Positions 8,359 through 16,800 of a DNA stretch of 64,000 nucleotides are shown here, piece after piece (the first letter of the stretch is position 1; every line of letters starts with the position of its first letter). Source of the stretch: an uncultured Eubacteriales bacterium. GTDB lineage: Bacteria > Bacillota > Clostridia > Oscillospirales > CAG-382. Position numbers and translations under genes: made by a program. The notes under the pieces were generated by a model, which did not search any database, was not told the DNA's origin, and saw nothing but the letters and a program-made list of their open reading frames with translations. The stretch is from contig CAKSUT010000001.1 of assembly GCA_934502885.1 (NCBI GenBank), positions 124,001 to 188,000 of the forward strand. Direction: 5' to 3'.

Positions 8359-8910
8359 TTACACGGAAGCCTTACTTCCCTCTTCGTCTATGGCATCCTT
8401 GAAGGCGGCATATGCGTCGGTGGTAATTTCTTCGTAGTCAATACCGGTAATGAATCCGGATATGGAAATCTTCGAGGTATATATGCCGAACTGCTGTGAA
8501 ACGGCGATATACGAGCTGTCAGACGTATAAAGTCCGTCGTCGCTCACTCTGCCGAGGCACTCTACGGTAATATATGCGTCTATTCTTCCGGGAATGTCGA
8601 GCTTCTTTATATCGCCCGTTTCGGTTACGTAGTATCCTTCGGCAGGAGTAAAGTCGGCTTTCGTGATGCGTGCTATATGTTCACCCTTTGCATTGTTGAC
8701 AATGTCTCCGACCTTTATATAGTCCTGCGACGCTTTCTGTATATTCGACACTTTAATGTTCATCTCTATCGAAACGGGAGTTCCGTCCGTATTCCTTTCA
8801 AGCATCGCTCCGCCGAAAAGCTCTCTGACTACGAGTGCCGCCGCAACGGCAAGTATCGCTATTATTATTACCGAGTCGATAACATTAAACCGTATCTTTT
8901 TCTTTTCCAT
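8359..8910 (-). CDS. DUF4330-like single-pass membrane protein (second copy)
   Basis: A 183-residue protein of unknown function. A short basic cytosolic start (MEKKKIRFNVID) leads into one membrane helix at about residues 12-30, and the rest is predicted outside the membrane and rich in beta strand. It resembles DUF4330 proteins of Clostridia. It follows a paralogue by 60 bases, and the pair sits behind an O-antigen-ligase-like gene, which suggests but does not prove a shared role in surface polymer handling. Confidence 0.65.
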   Translation of the reverse strand: MEKKKIRFNVIDSVIIIAILAVAAALVVRELFGGAMLERNTDGTPVSIEMNIKVSNIQKASQDYIKVGDIVNNAKGEHIARITKADFTPAEGYYVTETGDIKKLDIPGRIDAYITVECLGRVSDDGLYTSDSSYIAVSQQFGIYTSKISISGFITGIDYEEITTDAYAAFKDAIDEEGSKASV

Positions 8911-8970
8911 GTTATGGCTTTTCCTTTCCTTATACTGAAGTTATACAGCCCGTGAAGTGAATTTCGGACG

Positions 8971-9510
8971 TCATTCCGCGCTCGGCGGCGTCGGCTTTCC
9001 GAAAACCTCGGGAACTTCGCCGTCGGGGAACTTTTCAAACGCGGTTATATATCCGTAGCTCTTGAAGCCGACGGTTTTAAATTCCACATATTCGCCGACC
9101 GCAATCTTTAGTTTGTCTATCTTAAACTCGCCGTTTTCGTCCTTTGCCTTTGCGGCAACAGTAATATCGACCTTTTTGTGGTCGGGATAATTTACGGTGA
9201 CAAGCTCTCCTGTTCTCTCGTTAAACTCGATTCTCTCGACCTCAGAGACCTTCACTCTCTCTATTATGCCTATCTCCGAATCGCCTCTGTGAAGCTCGCT
9301 TCCCTCTGTTATATAGTCTATATACCTGTCCTCGACAGAACTCATGGATATCGTATATCTGAGGTAAATCTCGTCTCCCCCTCTGAAAAGCGACATGAGC
9401 TTATCTCCGAGGAAAAGATATACCGCAAAGGCAATAATCGCAAGTACCACTGCCGTTATCAGTACATCCACAAAGTTAAAGTGTTTTTTTGTTTTTGCGG
9501 TGTTGTTCAT
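8971..9510 (-). CDS. DUF4330-like single-pass membrane protein (first copy)
   Basis: About 179 residues with a cytosolic start (KKHFNFVDVLI), one membrane helix at about residues 14-32, then an extracytoplasmic domain. It has the same build as the next gene, with a shared N-terminal pattern (FNxxD before the helix), so the two are probably duplicates. The ATG at 9510 is preferred; AAAGGA lies 12 bases upstream, and a nearer ATG (9522) is also possible. The function is unknown. Confidence 0.62.
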   Translation of the reverse strand: MNNTAKTKKHFNFVDVLITAVVLAIIAFAVYLFLGDKLMSLFRGGDEIYLRYTISMSSVEDRYIDYITEGSELHRGDSEIGIIERVKVSEVERIEFNERTGELVTVNYPDHKKVDITVAAKAKDENGEFKIDKLKIAVGEYVEFKTVGFKSYGYITAFEKFPDGEVPEVFGKPTPPSAE

Positions 9511-9543
9511 TTTATTGACCATTCCTTTCAATTCACTTTTCCG

Positions 9544-11460
9544 TCATTCCATTTCGGCTTTTTTCGCCGCTTCCTCGGAAAGCCTTATTTTCCGTGCGGA
9601 AACGCAAAGTGCGATAACAAGCCAGAAGAACAGAAAGAATCTGTAGTTGTACCAAACGTAGTCCGTGAAAGACTGAATAAGCACCGAAAGAACGCCGCCG
9701 AGACCGGCGAGGCATATAACGGCGCATTTGCCGTCGTATCTCGATTTGTCGGTCACAAAATCCGCGCATAGCTTGATGAAGAAGAAAAACAGAATGACAA
9801 GGAACAGCATTCCGAAAATTCCGTTTTCCGCAAGCACCTGTAAGAACAGGTTGTGACTGTGCGGAGCGGTTTCTATCGCTTCAAGCGAATAATTCGGGTA
9901 TACCTTTCTGAATGCCGACTCGCCCATGCCGATACCGCCGATTAAGTAATCGCCGGTCATTTTGAGAGTTCCCTTCCAGATATTCACTCTGTACATAGTC
10001 GAAGAATCTCCGAGGTTTCCTATACTCGTGAAACGGTTGAGAATTGCGTCGGGGACAACAAACGGCACAAGCGGCAATGCAATAAGTCCCGCAACGCAGA
10101 TTTTCATGGTATGTCTGCTGTAGATAAGGAACATAACGAGTATTCCAAATATTGCGCCGAGCCATGCGCCTCTCGACCACGTAAGCACAAGGCAGACCGC
10201 CGCAAGAGCCGTAACGGCAAGCGCGCCGAGTCTCGCCTTTCCGCGCTCCTCGAATACCGCGAGTATCGAGAACGGGAGCATTATTATAAGGTACTGTCCG
10301 AGAACATTGGGGTTTTCAAAGGTCGAAACAACTCTGTTTCCTATCTCAGTAAACATGGTGCTGTCAAGCCACGCCGCGGTTGTCGTTCCGAAAAAGTTCT
10401 GATATATTCCGTAGAGCGACACAAGAGCAAGTGCCGCAAGCATTCTGACGACGCACTTCATCAGGAGTTTTTCCGAGCGAATGAGATTCACCGCAAGGAA
10501 ATACGCCGCCATAAAGCAGACAAACATAAGTGCAGGCGGAAGACTTCCTCTTCCTCCGAGGGAGATAAATCCTCCGAAAAGGACGATAACGGCAAAGCAC
10601 AGCACAAGAATATCGAAAAACTCGAGCTTAAGCGAACGCTTTCCCCTTATCGCCTTGTAGAAGAACGAAAAGGCTGTGAGCATTACAAGCCCGGCAAGCA
10701 CCATTGTCGGCAGAAACGGCACGGTGGTAAATATGATTATCATGCCGGTTTCGGGAGAGTAGAGTACGAGAAAAACTCCTATAAGCGCAAGTATGCCGAC
10801 GATAAGTATCAGCGGATGTACGGCAAACGAAAAAAGTCCGAGAACCGTTCCGACGGCTATTGCAGAAGCGTGGGAGGTGTCCCTCGAGGCTTCGTGCGGA
10901 AGCATTTTCACATCAACGTCTATCACGGCAAGCAGTACTCCGAGTATGCGGCTTTCGGATATCGCCTCTGCGGCATTCTTTTTCGACGCCATGAGGATTA
11001 TTCCGGCGAGTATGCAAAGCACTCCGGTATAGATGTAGGTACTGTCGAACGACGCTTCTATAAACGCAAGGTACTTCACTATGTGGAGTATCGAAACATA
11101 AAGTCCGAAATACATAAATCCGCTGCCGTAATACCTCATCGGCTTTTGCAGAAGTCCAAGCGTTCCCGATCTGAGCTTTGTCAGTATCACGCTGTTTTCG
11201 CAGGTTTTCGCAAGCGTTGCCTTGAAGCGGTGTTTCTCCTTTGTAAGCGAGAAGAGCTTTTTGAGATATCTGCCTATAAAGCTTTCGGCGTACAGCTCCT
11301 CGACCCTGCCGTAGTCGGCAAACACTCTAGCAAAGTTGCTTTTCGCTATCGAATCGAGAAAGAAATCCGCAATTACGGTGAGAATATGCACAAAAAAACT
11401 CTCACTCATGAGTTTACCCAAGGTCGCCCTTTTCCGAGTCTTTTTTAAGTCACGATTCAT
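9544..11460 (-). CDS. O-antigen ligase / polymerase family (Wzy_C, RfaL-like) membrane protein
   Basis: A 638-residue polytopic membrane protein with about 11-12 hydrophobic segments. The diagnostic Wzy_C region is clear: a glycine-rich GIGMGESAFRK, then PHSHNLFLQVLAENGIFG, with the His and Glu-Gly of the ligase loop. The first ~120 residues are a basic soluble extension. Family members join or polymerise lipid-linked glycans outside the membrane; the acceptor here is unknown. The ATG at 11460 overlaps the end of trmD by 11 bases, with AAGGAGGG 11 bases upstream, so it is translationally coupled to a tRNA-modification gene, an unusual operon partner. Confidence 0.85.
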   Translation of the reverse strand: MNRDLKKTRKRATLGKLMSESFFVHILTVIADFFLDSIAKSNFARVFADYGRVEELYAESFIGRYLKKLFSLTKEKHRFKATLAKTCENSVILTKLRSGTLGLLQKPMRYYGSGFMYFGLYVSILHIVKYLAFIEASFDSTYIYTGVLCILAGIILMASKKNAAEAISESRILGVLLAVIDVDVKMLPHEASRDTSHASAIAVGTVLGLFSFAVHPLILIVGILALIGVFLVLYSPETGMIIIFTTVPFLPTMVLAGLVMLTAFSFFYKAIRGKRSLKLEFFDILVLCFAVIVLFGGFISLGGRGSLPPALMFVCFMAAYFLAVNLIRSEKLLMKCVVRMLAALALVSLYGIYQNFFGTTTAAWLDSTMFTEIGNRVVSTFENPNVLGQYLIIMLPFSILAVFEERGKARLGALAVTALAAVCLVLTWSRGAWLGAIFGILVMFLIYSRHTMKICVAGLIALPLVPFVVPDAILNRFTSIGNLGDSSTMYRVNIWKGTLKMTGDYLIGGIGMGESAFRKVYPNYSLEAIETAPHSHNLFLQVLAENGIFGMLFLVILFFFFIKLCADFVTDKSRYDGKCAVICLAGLGGVLSVLIQSFTDYVWYNYRFFLFFWLVIALCVSARKIRLSEEAAKKAEME

Positions 11461-12280
11461 TCTCCGGCTTACCCTCCTTTTCATCGGCGTTACTGTCTGC
11501 CGCTTTCTTTTTTCTGCGCCGTTTCGACGGCTTTTCAATCGGTTCTTCGCCCCGGCACACGCGAATCACGTTTTCGTCATCAAACGAAAGCTTTCCGTCC
11601 GTACGCAGTGTCTCTATCATTTCGGGTCTTACGGCAAAGGTTTTCTCAAGAGCTTTCCGCCTCCGCCACTTTTCTATATTCTCATGGTGTCCGGACAGAA
11701 GAACCTCCGGCACATTCATGCCGTCAAAGCTTGCGGGTCTTGTATACTGCGGATACTCAAGAAGTCCGGACGATATACTCTCTATTTCGTAGCACTCGCT
11801 GTCCGGGAGGACGCCCGGGATAAGTCTCGATATGCAATCGACGAGAATCGCCGCCGGAAGCTCTCCGCCCGTCAGCACATAGTCGCCCACCGAAATCTCC
11901 TCATCGACTATGCTCTCGATTATCCTTTCGTCAACTCCCTCATAGTGTCCGCAGAGAATGCAGAGTCTCGGAAGCTTTGAAAGCTCCTCCGCTTTTTTCT
12001 GGGTGAGCACGCTCCCCTGCGGCGACATATAAACTGTATGCACCCTCTCGTCCTCGCACACCGCTTTATGGCAATCGAGGACAGGCTGAACCGTCATTAC
12101 CATTCCCCTGCCGCCGCCGAAAGGATAGTCGTCGGTTTTGCGGTGCTTATCCTTGGTGTAATCACGGATATCGTGGAGTTTTACGTCTATTATTCCTTTT
12201 TCCGCCGCGTTTCCGAGAATGCTGTCGCCGACTGCGCTTTTTATCATATCGGGGAACACGGTCATTATATCAAATCTCAT
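11450..12280 (-). CDS. trmD: tRNA (guanine-N1-37) methyltransferase TrmD
   Basis: Methylates G37 next to the anticodon of CNN-reading tRNAs to prevent frameshifting. The 276 residues begin MRFDIMTVFPDM and show the knotted SPOUT core LCGHYEGVDER and DYVLTGGELPA, then LLSGHH. A charged tail of about 30 residues (KPSKRRRKKK onward) exceeds the usual end. The ATG at 12280 is used because it gives the family start; it follows rimM by 22 bases. Confidence 0.96.
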   Translation of the reverse strand: MRFDIMTVFPDMIKSAVGDSILGNAAEKGIIDVKLHDIRDYTKDKHRKTDDYPFGGGRGMVMTVQPVLDCHKAVCEDERVHTVYMSPQGSVLTQKKAEELSKLPRLCILCGHYEGVDERIIESIVDEEISVGDYVLTGGELPAAILVDCISRLIPGVLPDSECYEIESISSGLLEYPQYTRPASFDGMNVPEVLLSGHHENIEKWRRRKALEKTFAVRPEMIETLRTDGKLSFDDENVIRVCRGEEPIEKPSKRRRKKKAADSNADEKEGKPENES

Positions 12281-12302
12281 ATTCTGCCCCAAATCCTCGG
12301 TT

Positions 12303-12833
12303 TCAGTCGTGTATTTCTTCGGCGTCATCATCGAAAATTCCGGGTATCACATTTACGTATATTCCCTTTTCGAGGTCGATATCCTCTACAAAATCTCCGC
12401 CTGTGGGCATGAGAACCTCCTTGCCGGACGGTCTTTTCACGGTATACACGTCGGAAGCACCGTAATTATCGACCGACACGAGAGTGCCATAGGTTTCACC
12501 GCTTGCGGCGTCTATCACGGGAAGTCCGATTATATCGGAGATGAACACGCTGTCCTCGTCGATGTCGAGGTCGTCACGGTCGGCATAGAGGTACTTTCCC
12601 CTCACTGCGTCCGCCGCCTCTGCACTGTCGATTCCCTCAAGCATAAAATACAGGCAGTCCTTGTATTCCTTCACCGAGACTACGCGGCGGCAGTCTTTTC
12701 CGTTCGGGTCAAAGTACACCTTTTCGAGAGACATTACGTCCTCGGGGCTGTCGCAGTAGTGTTCGACCTTAATCTCGCCCTTTAAGCCTCGTTTGTTGAT
12801 AACTCTGCCTATTTCAAGATATTTTTCCGTCAT
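12303..12833 (-). CDS. rimM: 16S rRNA processing protein RimM
   Basis: A 30S maturation factor that binds S19 and helps form the 16S rRNA head. The 176 residues have the N-terminal beta barrel (EIGRVINKRGLKGEIKV, ADAVRGKYLYADRDDL) and the C-terminal PRC barrel (DIIGLPVIDAASGE through EVLMPTGGDFVEDID). It is the first gene of the rimM-trmD-ligase-DUF4330 unit. The usual rpsP upstream is absent here. Confidence 0.93.
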   Translation of the reverse strand: MTEKYLEIGRVINKRGLKGEIKVEHYCDSPEDVMSLEKVYFDPNGKDCRRVVSVKEYKDCLYFMLEGIDSAEAADAVRGKYLYADRDDLDIDEDSVFISDIIGLPVIDAASGETYGTLVSVDNYGASDVYTVKRPSGKEVLMPTGGDFVEDIDLEKGIYVNVIPGIFDDDAEEIHD

Positions 12834-12869
12834 AAGACAATATTACCCCTTATATATGTTTCCTACACA

Positions 12870-12898
12870 GTTTACCATTTATTTGTGAATATTTCAAC
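12870..12898 (-). promoter_or_regulatory. Promoter of the rimM-trmD operon
   Basis: Minus-strand TTGAAA (12893-12898), 17 bases, TAAACT (12870-12875). It lies 36 bases before the rimM start. The -10 is imperfect. Confidence 0.5.
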
Positions 12899-12976
12899 CC
12901 GTCAAGATATTTTACCGGTATTCACGCTCTTTTGAAGAGTAACAGAATTTTTGCCGCGCTGTCAAGGCACGGCAAA

Positions 12977-13007
12977 AGCAAAAGCTCCGCCACAAAACGT
13001 GCGGAGC
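12977..13007 (-). terminator. Terminator of the HD-domain gene
   Basis: GCTCCGC (12984-12990) with its complement (13001-13007), plus CAC/GTG inside; the minus strand then reads TTTTGCTTTT. Confidence 0.75.
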
Positions 13008-13018
13008 GTAAGGTCGTC

Positions 13019-13588
13019 TCATTCAATCGCCGAATACTCTTTCTCACAGCTTCTCATGGCGAGGATGGTTTTGGAGATGAGGTCGTCGAGTTCCCAGCCG
13101 AGCATTTGGGCGCCTCTTTCTATTACCTCTCGTGAACATCCGGCGGCAAAGTTGAGAGTCTTGTACTTCTTCTTCACGGACTTGAGTTCAAGATCGGAGA
13201 CACTCTTCGACGGGCGCATGAGAGCAACCGCACCGATAAGTCCCGTAAGCTCATCGACGGCGTAAAGGACTTTTTCCATTTCGTGTTCGGGCGCAATATC
13301 GACGGTAAGTCCATATCCGTGGCTTGCGACGGCGCGGATAAGTCTCTCGTCGAGACCTCTTTCACGCATTATCTCCTGCTCCTTCCTGCAGTGTTCCTCG
13401 GGGTACATCTCAAAATCAAGGTCGTGCAGAAGTCCGACAATCGCCCAAAAATCAGCCTCGCCGCCGTAGCCGAGTTCGTTTGCGAAATATCTCATTACAC
13501 CCTCGACCGTGACGGCGTGTTTTATGTGAAAAGACTCCTTGTTGTACTCCTTCAAAAGTTCAAAGGCTTCGTCTCTTGTAAGTTTCAT
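13019..13588 (-). CDS. HD-domain phosphohydrolase
   Basis: A 189-residue cytosolic metal-dependent hydrolase of the HD superfamily. Visible metal ligands are His24 in IKHAVTVEG, the HD pair in GLLHDLDFE and a later His in ASHGYG. The C-terminal part (SLILKSVKKKYK-type helix, GCSREVIERGAQML) resembles HD proteins with tRNA or nucleotide substrates, but the substrate cannot be named. AAAGGA precedes the start. It lies 38 bases after an AraC gene on the same strand and may be transcribed with it. Confidence 0.78.
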   Translation of the reverse strand: MKLTRDEAFELLKEYNKESFHIKHAVTVEGVMRYFANELGYGGEADFWAIVGLLHDLDFEMYPEEHCRKEQEIMRERGLDERLIRAVASHGYGLTVDIAPEHEMEKVLYAVDELTGLIGAVALMRPSKSVSDLELKSVKKKYKTLNFAAGCSREVIERGAQMLGWELDDLISKTILAMRSCEKEYSAIE

Positions 13589-13626
13589 TGTCAGTCAATC
13601 CTTTCTGTAATGGTTTCCTTAATGTA

Positions 13627-14421
13627 TCATTCCCTGCCTTCGGCGTATTCGGACGGTGTCATTCCGACCTCCTTTTTAAAGAACCGATAAAAACAGCAGA
13701 GCTCTCTGAATCCCGAAAGCTCCGCAACCTGTCCGACGGTGTAAATTCCTGCACCGGAACGGATAAGCTCTTTGGCGCGTTCGATTTTCAGCTTGTTTAT
13801 GTATTTCACCGGAGACATCCCGAGGCAGTCGTGAAACAGCCGCCTGAAGTACACGCCGCTCACACCGCAAAGCTCGGCAAGCTTCGGTATCTCAATGCTT
13901 CCGCCGGTATACTCACTGTGGATATACTCGACGGCAGGTGCGATAATGCTCCTTTTGCTTCCGGGGACATATCCTGTTTCGTGTTCGGAGCGGAGTATGC
14001 AGAGTATCGAATAAAGCTCCGCTTTGCACTGCATTTCGTACCACGGCTTCTTCTGCCTGAACGCTTTCTCGGCGTTTTTGAACATTTCGGCAACGGCTGT
14101 GAAATTCTTTACCTCCGTGCAAAAAGGGGTAAAGGCAATATCCTCGTCAATGTCGAAATTTATCGCATAGCAGTCTCCGCAGGCGTCGCTCACAACGTCG
14201 TAATCCGAGCCTTTCGGCATAAAGTTGACAAAGCCCTTCTTCGCAATGTACGAGCTTCCGTCCGTGAAAACATACTTCTTTATCCCGGAAAAATGAATCG
14301 CAAAGCCGTGCGACGGTCTGTTTCTGTGAATTGTTTCTCCTGTGCCGGGGAAAACGTAGCAGGCGAGACATATTCTTGAGATATTGAAATTCTCCGTCAG
14401 ACAATCCTGCAATGCTTTCAC
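13627..14421 (-). CDS. AraC-family transcriptional regulator
   Basis: A 264-residue regulator with an N-terminal sensor of about 150 residues (including KKYVFTDGS and NFMPKGSDYDV) and the C-terminal AraC double helix-turn-helix (IEIPKLAELCGVSGVYFRRLF, then TVGQVAELSGF and CFYRFFKKEVGMTPSEY). The first codon is GTG in a GTGA overlap with the stop of the upstream glycosidase-like gene. The ribosome site AGAGGA is directly against that GTG; a TTG nine bases further in (14412) has better spacing and may be the real start. Coupling suggests it senses a product of that enzyme. Confidence 0.85.
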   Translation of the reverse strand: MKALQDCLTENFNISRICLACYVFPGTGETIHRNRPSHGFAIHFSGIKKYVFTDGSSYIAKKGFVNFMPKGSDYDVVSDACGDCYAINFDIDEDIAFTPFCTEVKNFTAVAEMFKNAEKAFRQKKPWYEMQCKAELYSILCILRSEHETGYVPGSKRSIIAPAVEYIHSEYTGGSIEIPKLAELCGVSGVYFRRLFHDCLGMSPVKYINKLKIERAKELIRSGAGIYTVGQVAELSGFRELCCFYRFFKKEVGMTPSEYAEGRE

Positions 14422-15932
14422 TCCTCTTTTGATATTTTTATCAAAACCCCCGGTTCAGACGTATCCCCATCAGGCTGTGAGATTGTGCCGATTTCATGTA
14501 TAACATGACCCGGTATCACAATACCGTTTTGATCAAAGCACACACTTTCGGTGATGTTATATGATGTATCATCTGCAAGATCCTGCGCAAAAACACGTAA
14601 TCCGCTGCAGTCTGAGCCTGTTTTTAGCGTTATGTTTCTATACTCGCCGAATATACCGAACGTGTCACTGTCGCCTGCGTCAAGCGTAACATCACATTTC
14701 GGTATACCGTATACCCTGCCCTCAGTCCTGCCGAGAGTCGCACACGACACAACTCCGTTCGGATTCTTGGATGCTATGACATACGGTACCCTGCCTTCGG
14801 AGTCGGGAACAACCTCCGGAAGTGAAATATTGCGGCTTATAACCGCCGGCGCCGATTTTATGACGGTATTGTCGGTCACATCCTTGTTAAACTCATTTAC
14901 GGCGAACCACCATTCTTCAATTTCATCATTTTGCACTTCAATATTCCAAGTGTCGGAAAGAAATGCTTCGCTGCACTTCATTTCTCTTGAATCAAAGGCA
15001 TATGCAGGGGCAATCCTGTGCCAACGAGCGGCGCGTGTAACCTCGGTCAGCTTCGTTTTGAGATTTCTGTGCATTTCGGGGAAAGACATATCGGCTTTTC
15101 CGTTCATGAAACACCCTGTATAGGGATGCCGCATTATTCCCATTGTAAAGCCGAGAGCAGCGGCAATATATGCTTCGTCCTCACAATTGAGCAGGCATTT
15201 GAAGTCCTCCGCAGGTGGAGCAACATTTCGCTTGTCGTATATCTTTTCAAGCGTCATGGGAATTGACATTATCGCCGGAACATCATAGGTTCTGAAAACG
15301 TCCGAATACGGAATGACATCATCCTTCACGGCATTCTCAAGAAAGAGCTTTGGAGCGTATCTGTGTGCTGCCTCGGCAAGTCTCTTTCTGAAATCGGAGT
15401 CTCCCCTCTTATAACCGTTATCGACCTTCCAATATGCCATACCCGAATCGTTTACCCACTCAAATCTTGTTCTCCAAAAAGCTGCGGCATCCCCGTTCTC
15501 GACGAACCTATCACACTCGTTGGAAGCAATCCACCCTCCGACACCTTTCCAGCCGAGACTCATCAGCTTATCGGCGAGCCGTTTGAAAACAACGGGCGGT
15601 TTCGCACCGTCACCGGCAAACGACGGAAATTTGTCGACACTCAATATGTGCGATCCTCTGCAGGTCTTTGAAGGATTGTCATCATACGGCACATCCCAAC
15701 CGCTGTCAAGCACAAAGATGAGATCCCTTCTCGCATTTTCGTAAAAATAAGCCCACCCATTCGGCTTTGACGTATCAAAAAGACTTCTCTCGTTTATCGC
15801 TTTTTTCTGCATTTCAGGTTTTCCGTCATTAGTGGCATAAAGCTGCGTCTGCCATGTGCAGTAGTAATCCGGCGACTTATTTACCGTATTCGGGACATAA
15901 TTTTTGCCGCCAACGTATTTTCTCATATCCAT
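14418..15932 (-). CDS. Putative glycoside hydrolase, alpha-galactosidase-like (clan GH-D fold)
   Basis: A 504-residue protein without a signal peptide, so probably cytosolic. Residues 70-80 (LIFVLDSGWD) resemble the beta-strand after the start of the GH27/GH36 barrel, and YWKVDNG at 167-173 matches the KxD motif whose Asp (171) is the nucleophile in that clan; VFRTYD further on could hold the acid/base. The last ~120 residues look like a beta-sandwich. Specificity is unknown and the family assignment is tentative. GGAGGT precedes the ATG. A very strong promoter lies upstream, the AraC gene is coupled behind it, and a sialate-esterase operon diverges from it. Confidence 0.55.
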   Translation of the reverse strand: MDMRKYVGGKNYVPNTVNKSPDYYCTWQTQLYATNDGKPEMQKKAINERSLFDTSKPNGWAYFYENARRDLIFVLDSGWDVPYDDNPSKTCRGSHILSVDKFPSFAGDGAKPPVVFKRLADKLMSLGWKGVGGWIASNECDRFVENGDAAAFWRTRFEWVNDSGMAYWKVDNGYKRGDSDFRKRLAEAAHRYAPKLFLENAVKDDVIPYSDVFRTYDVPAIMSIPMTLEKIYDKRNVAPPAEDFKCLLNCEDEAYIAAALGFTMGIMRHPYTGCFMNGKADMSFPEMHRNLKTKLTEVTRAARWHRIAPAYAFDSREMKCSEAFLSDTWNIEVQNDEIEEWWFAVNEFNKDVTDNTVIKSAPAVISRNISLPEVVPDSEGRVPYVIASKNPNGVVSCATLGRTEGRVYGIPKCDVTLDAGDSDTFGIFGEYRNITLKTGSDCSGLRVFAQDLADDTSYNITESVCFDQNGIVIPGHVIHEIGTISQPDGDTSEPGVLIKISKEE

Positions 15933-15971
15933 GTGTACCTCCGCAAACTATTTTCACATCATATGCTTTTT

Positions 15972-16000
15972 ATTATATCAAACTATATCGAAAAAGTCAA
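15972..16000 (-). promoter_or_regulatory. Strong promoter of the glycosidase-AraC operon
   Basis: Minus-strand TTGACT (15995-16000), 17 bases, TATAAT (15972-15977), 39 bases from the ATG. It is back to back with the plus-strand promoter at 16019. Confidence 0.85.
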
Positions 16001-16018
16001 TAGGTATCGAAATAACCA

Positions 16019-16047
16019 TTGTAATTTTTCCTTGTCGGTGGTACAAT
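16019..16047 (+). promoter_or_regulatory. Promoter of the esterase-transporter-activase operon
   Basis: TTGTAA (16019-16024), 17 bases, TACAAT (16042-16047), 45 bases before the ATG. The -35 boxes of the two divergent promoters are only 18 bases apart. Confidence 0.7.
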
Positions 16048-16092
16048 TACAGTGTAAATATCAAACAAAAATGTAAGGAAAGGTACATAAAC

Positions 16093-16785
16093 ATGAAATC
16101 ATTTCTGATGATAGGTCAATCAAACATGGCAGGCAGGGGCGATTTCGGCGAAGTACCCGAGATAAACAACAAAAAGTGCCATATGCTTCGCATGGGACGC
16201 TGGCAGCGCATGAGTGAGCCTGTAAATCCCGACAAATGCATATGGGGCGATTATCACAGCGGCGTCGGGCTTGCGACGTCTTTTGCGGACAGGTATGCGG
16301 AATATTTCGGCGAGGATACAGGACTGATTCCGTGCGCCGACGGCGGAACGACAATTTCGCAGTGGGTACCGGGCGGCGTTCTGTTTGACCACGCCGTTAT
16401 GATGACAAAGCTTGCAATGAGAACCTCTGAGCTTGCCGGAATTCTGTATCTTCAGGGAGAAACCGATTCAATAAGCTTCAAGCCCGACGTACACAAGCGG
16501 AAAGTAACCGAAATGTTCGCCGAGCTTCGCTCACAAATCGGCACCGAAAACACACCCATTATAATGGGAGAAATACCTCATGTAATAACCTTCGGCGACA
16601 AGCCGAGAGACCCCGGCGGCATGAACAGAGTTCTTCATTCGGTAGCCGAAGATATACCTGATTGCGGTATAGTTTCCTCCGAGGGACTTGAGCTGAAGCC
16701 GGACGGCATACACTTTTCGTCACGCTCATGCAGAATAATCGGAGAGAGATTTTTTGAAAAATATCTTGAAATTTACAAAATATAA
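16093..16785 (+). CDS. Sialate O-acetylesterase-type SGNH hydrolase (SASA / CE6-like)
   Basis: A 230-residue cytosolic esterase. The nucleophile motif GQSNM is at residues 8-12, a glycine/asparagine-type block II is near DGGTTISQW, and the catalytic Asp-His pair is in DGIHFSS near the C-terminus. Family members remove O-acetyl groups from sialic acid or xylan. The ATG at 16093 has AAGGAAAGG upstream. EamA and radical-SAM activase genes follow closely. With a sialidase at 30-31 kb, sialic acid is a reasonable but unproven substrate. Confidence 0.78.
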   Translation: MKSFLMIGQSNMAGRGDFGEVPEINNKKCHMLRMGRWQRMSEPVNPDKCIWGDYHSGVGLATSFADRYAEYFGEDTGLIPCADGGTTISQWVPGGVLFDHAVMMTKLAMRTSELAGILYLQGETDSISFKPDVHKRKVTEMFAELRSQIGTENTPIIMGEIPHVITFGDKPRDPGGMNRVLHSVAEDIPDCGIVSSEGLELKPDGIHFSSRSCRIIGERFFEKYLEIYKI

Positions 16786-16800
16786 TAATCGGAGACAGCT

